A stretch of 5,429 bases of DNA from Gemmobacter sp. (lineage in GTDB: Bacteria; Pseudomonadota; Alphaproteobacteria; Rhodobacterales; Rhodobacteraceae), in NCBI GenBank assembly GCA_030656535.1, contig JAUSPL010000106.1, positions 1-5,429 of the forward strand, in the 5' to 3' direction. The notes beneath the pieces are model-generated. The model had not been told where the DNA came from. It did no database searches and was given only the letters and a program-made list of their open reading frames with translations. Of this stretch, positions 1 through 5,429 are shown piece after piece (position 1 is the stretch's first letter; every line of letters begins with the position of its first letter). The position numbers were made by a program, and so were the translations under genes.

Positions 1-173
1 CCGAGGCCAGCGCGGTTCAGCCGTTCTCATATCTGCAACTGGTGTTCGTGTCGTTCATCGGCGTCACGGTCTTCAACGAGACCCTTGAGCCCAATGTGAT
101 CATCGGGGCGGTGATCGTCGTGGGTGCCGGGCTGTTCACCCTGTTTCGGGCGCGCAAGACCGGGATTGGCTGA
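1..173 (+). CDS. EamA/DMT-family transporter, C-terminal fragment (5' end outside window)
   Basis: Only the last 56 codons are present, read in frame from base 3 to the TGA at 171-173. They encode a hydrophobic stretch (about LQLVFVSFIGVTVF), a short polar loop with NETLEPN, a second hydrophobic helix rich in Gly/Val/Ile (IIGAVIVVGAGLFTLF) and a positively charged tail (RARKTGIG). This is the usual ending of EamA (drug/metabolite transporter superfamily) proteins: the last two helices of the second EamA repeat, with the conserved 'E-T-L-x-P-N-x-x-G' step and a basic cytoplasmic C-terminus. Such proteins are ten-helix inner-membrane carriers for small metabolites; the substrate cannot be inferred from this piece. 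The next gene starts 26 bp downstream on the same strand, so co-transcription is possible. The superfamily assignment is fairly secure; nothing more specific is justified. Confidence 0.8.
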   Translation, partial: EASAVQPFSYLQLVFVSFIGVTVFNETLEPNVIIGAVIVVGAGLFTLFRARKTGIG

Positions 174-199
174 CAGCCTCAGGCGCGGTATCCTTGGGA

Positions 200-856
200 A
201 TGATCATTTCACCGGGACGCGCCTATATCTTTGTGCATATCCCCAAGACGGGCGGGACAGCGCTTGGTCTGGCGCTGGAAGCGCGCGCCATGAAGGACGA
301 CATCCTGATCGGTGACACCCCCAAGGCGCGCGCCCGGCGCGGACGGGTCAAGGCCCTGAAATCGGCCGGGCGGCTGTGGAAACACTCTACACTGGCCGAC
401 ATCGACGGGGCGATCAGCGCAGATCAGCTGGACAAGATGTTCGTGGTGACGCTTGTGCGCAACCCCTGGGACCGGGTGGTCAGCTATTACCACTGGCTGT
501 GCGCCCAATCCTTTGCCCACCCCGCGGTCGGGCTGGCAAAATCCCATGATTTCAGCGGGTTTCTGAATCACCCACAGATCCGTACCAGCCTGTCGGCCTG
601 GCCTTATGGTGCCTACGTCCGCACGGCGCAGGGGACAGAGCGTTGCGATCTGTTCTTGCGGCTGGAACACCTGGATACCGACATTGTCCCGTTCGAGGCG
701 CATCTGGGCTTTCGCGTAACCCCCTTGCCCACCGCGAACGCGTCGGACCGCGCGCGCGACTGGCGCAGGTACTATTCAGCTCAGGATGCTGCCATGCTGG
801 CAGAGGTCTGTGCCGCAGATATTGCAAGGTTCCAGTATCGCTTTGACCCCGACTGA
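200..856 (+). CDS. Sulfotransferase family 2-like protein (PAPS-dependent), 218 aa
   Basis: A small soluble protein with both PAPS-binding signatures of the P-loop-like sulfotransferase fold. The 5'-phosphosulfate loop is HIPKTGGTAL (residues 13-22) after a first beta strand (YIFV), and the 3'-phosphate site is VRNPWDRVVSYY (residues 86-97), with Arg87 and Ser95 as the expected 3'-phosphate ligands. Further family marks are KHSTLADI (61-68), LRLEHL (153-158) and a C-terminal N-x-S...YY...DIARFQYRF section (from 180) typical of Sulfotransfer_2 and carbohydrate sulfotransferases. It probably moves sulfate from PAPS to a hydroxyl of a glycan or other small acceptor; the acceptor is unknown. No signal peptide or membrane segment is visible, so it should act in the cytoplasm. 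I prefer the ATG at 200 (MIISPGR...) to the TTG at 194, which adds only two residues; neither has a well-placed Shine-Dalgarno, only a G-rich stretch around 181-188. It may be co-transcribed with the upstream transporter gene. Confidence 0.85.
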   Translation: MIISPGRAYIFVHIPKTGGTALGLALEARAMKDDILIGDTPKARARRGRVKALKSAGRLWKHSTLADIDGAISADQLDKMFVVTLVRNPWDRVVSYYHWLCAQSFAHPAVGLAKSHDFSGFLNHPQIRTSLSAWPYGAYVRTAQGTERCDLFLRLEHLDTDIVPFEAHLGFRVTPLPTANASDRARDWRRYYSAQDAAMLAEVCAADIARFQYRFDPD

Positions 857-873
857 CAACACATACGGCCACA

Positions 874-896
874 GGTCATGAGCTGACGTCATGAAC
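874..896. repeat. Short imperfect inverted repeat in the sulfotransferase-Hint gap
   Basis: Two copies of the self-complementary hexamer TCATGA (876-881 and 889-894) are separated by 7 bp, and the second overlaps the 8-bp palindrome TGACGTCA (884-891). Flanking GG at the left and CC at the right extend the dyad imperfectly. It lies in the 92-bp non-coding gap, 53 bp upstream of the Hint-protein ATG. It could be a protein-binding dyad or a weak hairpin (6-bp stem, 7-nt loop). There is no T-run after it, so it is not a good intrinsic terminator, and I found no convincing -35/-10 pair in the gap. Chance occurrence is quite possible. Confidence 0.25.
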
Positions 897-948
897 CGGC
901 CTTATTCACGCCATTGGAACGCCGCGTGCGTCTGCCAAGGCGACACAG

Positions 949-1686
949 ATGACAAGCCCAAGAAACAGACTTTGGCAGGAACACGGCGTGAAACGGATCG
1001 GCGATCAAACTGACAGAGTTCGCGGACAGGGCGGCCCCACCCTTGGGCACCCCCATACGGCGGTTGAAACGGATGGCCTGTTCTTTTCCGAAGGCATCCT
1101 GGCAGGAACGCTTGTTGCCACCCAAATCGGATGGCGCCGCGCGGAAACGCTGTCACCCGGCGACATGATCCAGACGTTTGACTGTGGGCTGTGCCGCCTG
1201 TCCGAGGTCCACCACGCCGCAGCCTCGATCGCGCCGACGCAATGGCCGTCCGCGCACTGGCCGCTTGCTGTGCCTGCCGGGGTGATCGGCAATGCGTCTG
1301 ACATGCGGATCTTGCCGGGCCAACTTGTGCTTTTGGACAGCGATATCGCCGACGACATGCTGGGCGACCCCTTTGCCCTTATCCCGGCCCGCGCGCTGGA
1401 CGGATGGCGCGGGATTGCACCCCACCCCCCCGGCGCGGCTGAACAGGCCGTGGTGTTGCTGTTTGACGAAGACCAGATCGTCTATGCCGCATCATCGGTC
1501 TTGCTGTTTTGCCCCGGCCTGTCGGGCCAGTCGATTTCAACCGACGCGTCGGGGCTGACGGCGCTGCAGCACCCGAAGGGGGATGGACAGCAGGCGAACT
1601 ATGTCCCGCTGTCGCTGACGGATGCGCGGGATCTTGTGGCCTGCATGATGGCGCAGGATCTGGGCGCGGCACTGGCCGCGCCCTGA
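949..1686 (+). CDS. Hint_2-like domain protein lacking the usual catalytic residues, 245 aa
   Basis: The region from about residue 44 to 190 follows the Hint_2 (Hedgehog/intein) pattern block by block: ILAGTLVAT (50-58), a Gly-Trp turn, ETLSPGD (66-72), TFDCG (76-80), PAGVIGN (109-115), DMRILPGQLVLL (118-129), FALIPARALDGWRGI (142-156) and LLFDEDQIVYA (170-180) ending in a CPG motif at 188-190. In active Hint domains the first block starts with Cys, the fifth carries a His in 'SPxHR' and the last has 'FDRHE'. By my alignment these are Gly49, Gln125 and Asp175 here, so self-splicing or autocleavage looks unlikely. The function is unknown; a structural or binding role is an inference. No signal peptide or membrane segment is seen. 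The ATG at 949 has AAGG 8 nt upstream. A GTG at 988 with AGGA 7 nt upstream is an equally plausible start and would give 232 aa; the first 40 residues show no recognisable domain. A 92-bp gap separates it from the sulfotransferase gene, and it converges with fadJ. Confidence 0.75.
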   Translation: MTSPRNRLWQEHGVKRIGDQTDRVRGQGGPTLGHPHTAVETDGLFFSEGILAGTLVATQIGWRRAETLSPGDMIQTFDCGLCRLSEVHHAAASIAPTQWPSAHWPLAVPAGVIGNASDMRILPGQLVLLDSDIADDMLGDPFALIPARALDGWRGIAPHPPGAAEQAVVLLFDEDQIVYAASSVLLFCPGLSGQSISTDASGLTALQHPKGDGQQANYVPLSLTDARDLVACMMAQDLGAALAAP

Positions 1687-1690
1687 AACC

Positions 1691-1703
1691 GGGGCGATGC
1701 CCC
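1691..1703. terminator. Possible short hairpin terminator in the convergent gap
   Basis: GGGGC-GAT-GCCCC forms a perfect 5-bp all-GC stem with a 3-nt loop, just after the Hint-protein stop codon (1684-1686) and before the fadJ stop codon (1715-1717, opposite strand). On the plus strand it is followed by TTT and then mixed sequence; on the minus strand it is preceded by AAA and followed by GG and a short TTT. The position between convergent genes suggests a small two-way terminator, but the stem is short and the U-tract is weak, so Rho-dependent termination remains an alternative. Confidence 0.4.
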
Positions 1704-1714
1704 TTTGACTTGGC

Positions 1715-3916
1715 TCAGGCCGCTTTGGCCTGGGTGCCGAAACGCCCATAAAAGCTTTGGCCCTTGGCCGCCATTTCACGCAACAGCGGTGGCGCGGCAA
1801 AACGGTCGCCGAACCGTGCCGTCAGGTCGTCACAGATTTCAACCGCGCGACCAGCCCCCAGAATATCCAGCCAGCTGAACGGCCCCCCGGACCAAGGCGC
1901 AAAGCCCCAGCCCAGAATGGCCCCCACATCGCCTTCGCGGATATCGGTCAGAACACCCGCCTCCAGCGCGCGCACGGCCTCCAGCACCTGGGCCATCAGC
2001 AGACGATGCTGCACCTCGGTCACATCGGGTTGGGTGTCAGCTTGGGGGAAACGATCGGCCAGACCCGACCAAAGCCCCTCGCGTTTGCCCGCCGCGTCAT
2101 AGGCATAGAACCCACTGTTTGACTTGCGCCCCAACCTGCCTTGCCCGACCATCCAGAACACGATGTCATCCACCGCGCTGTCGGGATAGGCGTTGCCCAT
2201 CGCAGCCTTGGTCGCACGCGCGATCTTAGCCCCGAGGTCAAGCGAAGTTTCGTCCACCAGTTGCAGCGGCCCCAGCGGCATCCCCACCAGTTTCGCGGCG
2301 TTTTCGACCAGCGCCGGTGCCACACCTTCGCCCAAAAGCCGCATCCCTTCGTTGATATAGGGAATGATGCAGCGGTTGGCATAGAAGAACCGCGCGTCGT
2401 TCACCACGATGGGTGTCTTGCGGATCTGGCGGACGTAATCCAGTGCCTTGGCGACGGCCCGGTTGCCGGTCGCCTTGCCCTTGATGATTTCCACCAGGGC
2501 CATCTTGTCCACCGGGCTGAAGAAGTGAATGCCGATGAACTGTTCCGGATGCGCGCTGGCCTTTGCCAGATCAGAGATCGGCAAGGTCGAGGTATTGGTC
2601 GCATAGATGCAATCGGGCCCCACCACGGCCTCGACCTTTTTCGTCACCTCGGCTTTGACGGCCATATCTTCAAACACCGCCTCGACGATCAGGTCGACAC
2701 CCTTCAGCGCCGTGTAGTCGGTGGTGGCGGTGATGCGCCCCAGCACTTCGGCCCTTTTCGCCTCGGTGCCCTTGCCGCGCTGAATTCCCTTGGACAGGAT
2801 ACCGTCGGCATAGCCTTTGCCCTTGTCGGCGGCCTCTTGCGTGGCGTCGATCAGCACCACCTCGATTCCTGCCAGCGCGCTGACATAGGCGATCCCCGCC
2901 CCCATCATGCCTGCGCCGATCACGCCCAGCTTTTTCACGCGTTGGTCCGGGGCGTCAGGCCGGTTGGCACCTTTTTCCAGCGCCTCCTTGTTCAGAAACA
3001 GGCTGCGGATCATCGCGCCCGACGACGGGTTCAACATCACGTTGGTGAACCAGCGCGCCTCGATTTTCAGGGCAGTGTCAAAGGGAACTTGCGCGCCCTC
3101 ATATACCGCCGACAACAACGCCTTGGCCGCCGGATAGACGCCATAGGTCTTGCCGTGAACCATCGCACTTGCGCCAAGGAAGGTCATGAACCCCTGGGGC
3201 GTATAAGGCGTCCCCCCCGGCATCTTGTAACCCTTGGCATCCCAAGGCTTGACCAGATCCGCATCCTTGGCGCCCAACACCCATTCCTTGGCGCGGATCA
3301 GCAACTGGTCCGGCGCCACCACCTCGTCGATGATTCCTGCCGACAGAGCCTTTTTCGGGTCCGACAGCTTGCCTTCCAGCAAGAAGGGCGAAGCCCCCAT
3401 CGCCCCCAGCTTGCGCACCAGTCGCGTGGTACCGCCCGCCCCAGGGAAGATACCGACCAGAATTTCCGGCAGGCCGATCTTGGCTTTGGGATTGTCGGCG
3501 GCAATGATGCGGTGACACGACAAAGGTACCTCAAGCCCGATGCCAACGGCCGTTCCCGGCAACGCCGCAACGATCGGTTTTCCGCCCTTCAGGGTCTTTG
3601 GGTCCATGCCGGCGCGCTCGATCTTGCGCAAGACCTTGTGCATCTGCATCACGCCGTCAAACAGCCCCTGCGCGGGGTTGTCGCCTGCATCGTTCTTCAT
3701 CTTGGCCAACACGTTGAGGTCCATCCCCCCCGCGAAATCGGCCTTGCCGCTGGTGATGATGATGCCTTTGACCGCCGGATCGGCCAGGCCTGCGTCAACC
3801 TGATCGCTCAGCGCCTGAAACCCCGCCAGCGACATCACATTCATGGATTTCCCGGCGACGTCCCAGGTGATGGTGGCCACGCCATCGGCGTCAACGGCAT
3901 AGGTGAAATCGGTCAT
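1715..3916 (-). CDS. fadJ: Bifunctional enoyl-CoA hydratase / 3-hydroxyacyl-CoA dehydrogenase (FadJ/FadB-type), 733 aa
   Basis: This is the alpha-type multifunctional enzyme of fatty-acid beta-oxidation: it hydrates trans-2-enoyl-CoA and then oxidises the L-3-hydroxyacyl-CoA with NAD+. The N-terminal crotonase domain spans about residues 1-200: the first oxyanion-hole segment is FAGGMDL (61-67), the second is GTAVGIGLEV (121-130), and the two expected acid/base glutamates are Glu129 and Glu151 (in IGLPE). A linker region follows (about 200-325). The NAD-binding 3HCDH domain starts with KKLGVIGAGMMGAGIA (328-343), a GxGxxG Rossmann loop. The dehydrogenase catalytic set is visible as NTS (441-443), His464 in GIHFFSPVDK, Glu476 twelve residues later, and Asn514 in FYANR. 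C-terminal 3HCDH repeats fill about 510-733. The length fits the family (about 700-740 aa). I chose the ATG at 3916 because AAAGGA lies 7 nt upstream; reading further upstream would enter the thiolase gene. It follows the thiolase gene by 20 bp, consistent with an alpha/beta beta-oxidation pair. The symbol is by similarity; fadB would be an acceptable alternative. Confidence 0.95.
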   Translation of the reverse strand: MTDFTYAVDADGVATITWDVAGKSMNVMSLAGFQALSDQVDAGLADPAVKGIIITSGKADFAGGMDLNVLAKMKNDAGDNPAQGLFDGVMQMHKVLRKIERAGMDPKTLKGGKPIVAALPGTAVGIGLEVPLSCHRIIAADNPKAKIGLPEILVGIFPGAGGTTRLVRKLGAMGASPFLLEGKLSDPKKALSAGIIDEVVAPDQLLIRAKEWVLGAKDADLVKPWDAKGYKMPGGTPYTPQGFMTFLGASAMVHGKTYGVYPAAKALLSAVYEGAQVPFDTALKIEARWFTNVMLNPSSGAMIRSLFLNKEALEKGANRPDAPDQRVKKLGVIGAGMMGAGIAYVSALAGIEVVLIDATQEAADKGKGYADGILSKGIQRGKGTEAKRAEVLGRITATTDYTALKGVDLIVEAVFEDMAVKAEVTKKVEAVVGPDCIYATNTSTLPISDLAKASAHPEQFIGIHFFSPVDKMALVEIIKGKATGNRAVAKALDYVRQIRKTPIVVNDARFFYANRCIIPYINEGMRLLGEGVAPALVENAAKLVGMPLGPLQLVDETSLDLGAKIARATKAAMGNAYPDSAVDDIVFWMVGQGRLGRKSNSGFYAYDAAGKREGLWSGLADRFPQADTQPDVTEVQHRLLMAQVLEAVRALEAGVLTDIREGDVGAILGWGFAPWSGGPFSWLDILGAGRAVEICDDLTARFGDRFAAPPLLREMAAKGQSFYGRFGTQAKAA

Positions 3917-3923
3917 TTGTTCG

Positions 3924-3929
3924 TCCTTT
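3924..3929 (-). promoter_or_regulatory. Shine-Dalgarno of fadJ
   Basis: The minus strand reads AAAGGA here, 7 nt before the ATG at 3916. It lies in the 20-bp gap after the thiolase stop codon and fixes the fadJ start, excluding the longer open frame that extends into the upstream gene. It indicates separate translation initiation within a shared transcript. Confidence 0.75.
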
Positions 3930-3936
3930 CCGTTGT

Positions 3937-5148
3937 TTACACGCGCTCGATGATGGTCGCGGCACCCATGCCCGACCCGATGCACAGCGTTGCCAGACCC
4001 GTGCCCTTGCCCGTGCGCTCCAGCTCATCCAGCAAGGTGCCGATGATCATGGCCCCGGTTGCGCCCAAGGGGTGGCCCATGGCGATCGACCCGCCGTTGA
4101 CGTTGACGACAGACGGATCGACGTCAAACGCCTGCATGAAGCGCATGACCACCGCGGCAAATGCCTCGTTCACCTCGAACAGGTCGATGTCGCTGATCGA
4201 CATGCCGGAATCGCGCAGGATCTTTTGCGTCACAGGCACCGGCCCGGTCAGCATGATCGTCGGATCGGTGCCGATCTTGGCAGTGGCACGAATGCGGGCG
4301 CGGGGCTTGAGCCCGTATTTTTCGCCGAATTCCTTGTTGCCGATCAAAACCGCGGCCGCCCCGTCGACGATCCCGGACGAGTTGCCGGCGTGGTGGATAT
4401 GGTTGATCCGCTCCAGGTGCGGGTATTTCATCAAGGCGATCTTGTCGAAGCCGGGCATCACCTCGCCCATGTCCTTGAACGACGGTCGAAGGCTGCCAAG
4501 GCTTTGCATGTCAGTGCCGGGGCGCATGAATTCATCGCGGTCAAGAATGGTCAACCCGTTGATATCCTTGACCGGCACGACGGATCCGGCAAACCGCCCC
4601 TCGGCCCAGGCATGGGCCGCGCGTTTCTGGCTTTCGACCGCCAGCGCATCGGCCATGTCGCGGGTGAACCCGTACTCGGTGGCAATGATGTCAGCCGAGA
4701 TACCCTGCGGCACGAAATAGTTGTCAAACGCGATCTGCGGATCGACGGCAATCGCGCCACCATCGCTGCCCATTGGCACGCGGGACATACATTCCACCCC
4801 GCCCGCGACATAGGCCATACCCGCCCCGCCGCGCACCTGATTGGCGGCCATGTTCACCGCCTCCATGCCACTGGCACAAAAGCGGTTGATTGACACCCCC
4901 GGCACGGATTCCGCGAAATCCGACGCAAGGATCGCCGTGCGCGCAAGACACGCCCCCTGTTCACCGACCGGGGTGACATTGCCCCAGATCAGGTCCTCGA
5001 TCGCCGAGGTATCAAGATTGTTGCGGTCCTTGATCGCGTTCAGGATGCCTGCCGACAACCGCACGGCGGTCACTTCGTGCAGGCTGCCATCGGCACGGCC
5101 TTTGCCGCGCACCGTGCGGGCTGCGTCATAGATATAGGCGTCAATCAT
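3937..5148 (-). CDS. fadA: Acetyl-CoA C-acyltransferase (3-ketoacyl-CoA thiolase, FadA/FadI-type), 403 aa
   Basis: A complete thiolase, which cleaves 3-ketoacyl-CoA with CoA to give acetyl-CoA and a shortened acyl-CoA. All catalytic blocks are present: the nucleophilic Cys91 in INRFCASGMEAV, the NEAF motif (327-330), His359 in NGGSIAMGHPLGATG (351-365), and the second catalytic Cys389 in CIGSGMG (389-395). The N-terminus (DAARTVRGKGRADGSLHEV) is of the kind seen in the roughly 400-aa FadA/FadI-like thiolases of Proteobacteria. Adjacency to fadJ supports a degradative role over a biosynthetic (PhaA-type) one, although sequence alone cannot exclude acetyl-CoA acetyltransferase activity. The ATG at 5148 has a strong GGAGGA just upstream. 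It starts 17-18 bp after the GST-like gene stop and ends 20 bp before fadJ, so it is the middle gene of a probable three-gene operon. The enzyme should be cytoplasmic and pair with the FadJ product. Confidence 0.94.
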   Translation of the reverse strand: MIDAYIYDAARTVRGKGRADGSLHEVTAVRLSAGILNAIKDRNNLDTSAIEDLIWGNVTPVGEQGACLARTAILASDFAESVPGVSINRFCASGMEAVNMAANQVRGGAGMAYVAGGVECMSRVPMGSDGGAIAVDPQIAFDNYFVPQGISADIIATEYGFTRDMADALAVESQKRAAHAWAEGRFAGSVVPVKDINGLTILDRDEFMRPGTDMQSLGSLRPSFKDMGEVMPGFDKIALMKYPHLERINHIHHAGNSSGIVDGAAAVLIGNKEFGEKYGLKPRARIRATAKIGTDPTIMLTGPVPVTQKILRDSGMSISDIDLFEVNEAFAAVVMRFMQAFDVDPSVVNVNGGSIAMGHPLGATGAMIIGTLLDELERTGKGTGLATLCIGSGMGAATIIERV

Positions 5149-5152
5149 GGTA

Positions 5153-5158
5153 TCCTCC
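5153..5158 (-). promoter_or_regulatory. Shine-Dalgarno of fadA
   Basis: The minus strand reads GGAGGA here, 4 nt before the ATG at 5148, inside the short gap after the GST-like gene. It is a near-consensus ribosome binding site and confirms the thiolase start. Confidence 0.8.
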
Positions 5159-5166
5159 GGGCCGTT

Positions 5167-5429
5167 TCAGGCGTTCGCGCGGTCAGCGGGGCTGCCGGGC
5201 ATCAGATCATAGGGATGTTTCCAACCGGGTTGCTGCGACAGGTCGGTCAGCCAGCGGTCGATGTTTTTCCACTGCGCGCGGTCAAAGCCAAAGGGCTCGG
5301 GGTAATACAGATACCCCGCGCAGGCGGTGTCTGCGATGGTGACGCCATCGCCCACCATCCACTTGTGTGCCGACAGGTGTTCATCCAGCGTGGTATAGGC
5401 AGCCTTGAGCCGCCCTTGCAGGAACGCGA
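5167..5429 (-). CDS. Glutathione S-transferase-like protein, C-terminal fragment (5' end outside window)
   Basis: The last 86 codons are present, in frame from the right edge to the TGA at 5169-5167. The frame continues upstream of the internal ATG at 5358, so that ATG is not the start. The text reads as the all-alpha C-terminal domain of cytosolic GSTs: a helix with LKAAYTTLDEHLSAHKWMVG, then GVTIADTACAGYLYY, in which 'G-x-T-I-A-D' is the GST N-capping box and hydrophobic staple motif, followed by FGFDRAQWKNIDRWLTDL and a C-terminal PGWKHPYDLMPG tail. The thioredoxin-like glutathione-binding domain lies outside the window, so the catalytic residue and class cannot be judged. Its stop lies 18 bp from the thiolase start on the same strand, suggesting that it leads the fad operon. 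A role in handling electrophilic or thiol-linked intermediates would be a guess. Confidence 0.85.
   Translation of the reverse strand, partial: AFLQGRLKAAYTTLDEHLSAHKWMVGDGVTIADTACAGYLYYPEPFGFDRAQWKNIDRWLTDLSQQPGWKHPYDLMPGSPADRANA

Noticed and set aside
209..703. A 164-codon minus-strand frame within the sulfotransferase gene.
   Set aside because: Antisense shadow; the plus-strand protein has clear PAPS-binding motifs and the minus-strand product resembles nothing.
843..871. A TTGACC (843-848) as a possible -35 box for the Hint gene.
   Set aside because: The sequence 16-18 bp downstream has no -10-like hexamer, and the box lies inside the end of the sulfotransferase gene.
3917..3985. N-terminal extension of FadJ by 23 residues to an upstream ATG at 3985.
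   Set aside because: It would overlap the end of the thiolase gene, the added residues do not look like a crotonase N-terminus, and the ATG at 3916 has a good Shine-Dalgarno.
2141..4720. A plus-strand open frame of 859 codons running antisense to most of fadJ and half of fadA.
   Set aside because: It is codon-aligned with fadJ, so it stays open simply because fadJ avoids TTA, CTA and TCA (the complements of stop codons), as expected in a GC-rich genome. Its translation is rich in His, Arg and Gln with no recognisable domain, and both underlying genes are complete with intact catalytic motifs.
4072..4893. A 273-codon plus-strand frame antisense to fadA.
   Set aside because: Codon-aligned antisense shadow of the thiolase gene; same compositional cause and no domain resemblance.
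5167..5358. A stand-alone 63-aa minus-strand gene starting at the ATG at 5358.
   Set aside because: The frame stays open to the window edge and the upstream residues complete a GST C-terminal helix, so this ATG is an internal methionine of a longer gene.

Overview
The window looks like chromosomal DNA of an alphaproteobacterium, most likely a Rhodobacteraceae (Roseobacter-group) member. The reasons are the high GC content with strongly GC-biased third codon positions, the near absence of TTA/CTA/TCA codons in the longest gene, and a familiar combination of genes: a beta-oxidation pair, a Hint-domain protein and a short PAPS-type sulfotransferase. The lineage call rests on remembered family resemblance, not on a search.

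Layout, left half (plus strand): the C-terminal end of an EamA/DMT-type membrane transporter (to 173), a complete 218-aa sulfotransferase-family protein (200-856), a 92-bp gap, and a 245-aa protein with a Hint_2-like domain (949-1686). The Hint-like protein keeps the fold signature but seems to have lost the residues that make Hint domains catalytic. A short GC-rich hairpin (1691-1703) sits in the 28-bp convergent gap.

Layout, right half (minus strand, read from right to left): the C-terminal end of a glutathione S-transferase-like protein (5429-5167), then a 403-aa thiolase (fadA-like, 5148-3937), then a 733-aa bifunctional enoyl-CoA hydratase/3-hydroxyacyl-CoA dehydrogenase (fadJ/fadB-like, 3916-1715). 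The gaps are 17 and 20 bp, and both fad genes have clear Shine-Dalgarno sequences, so the three genes probably form one operon whose promoter lies outside the window. Together the two fad genes supply the last three steps of each beta-oxidation turn: hydration, NAD-dependent oxidation and thiolysis. The acyl-CoA dehydrogenase step is not encoded here.

No gap exceeds 100 bp. I found no RNA gene, CRISPR array, insertion sequence, attachment site or origin. Most of the window is ordinary core metabolism and I do not see a convincing new system. The most interesting item is the apparently inactivated Hint-like domain; secondary points are the GST gene in the fad operon and the orphan sulfotransferase.
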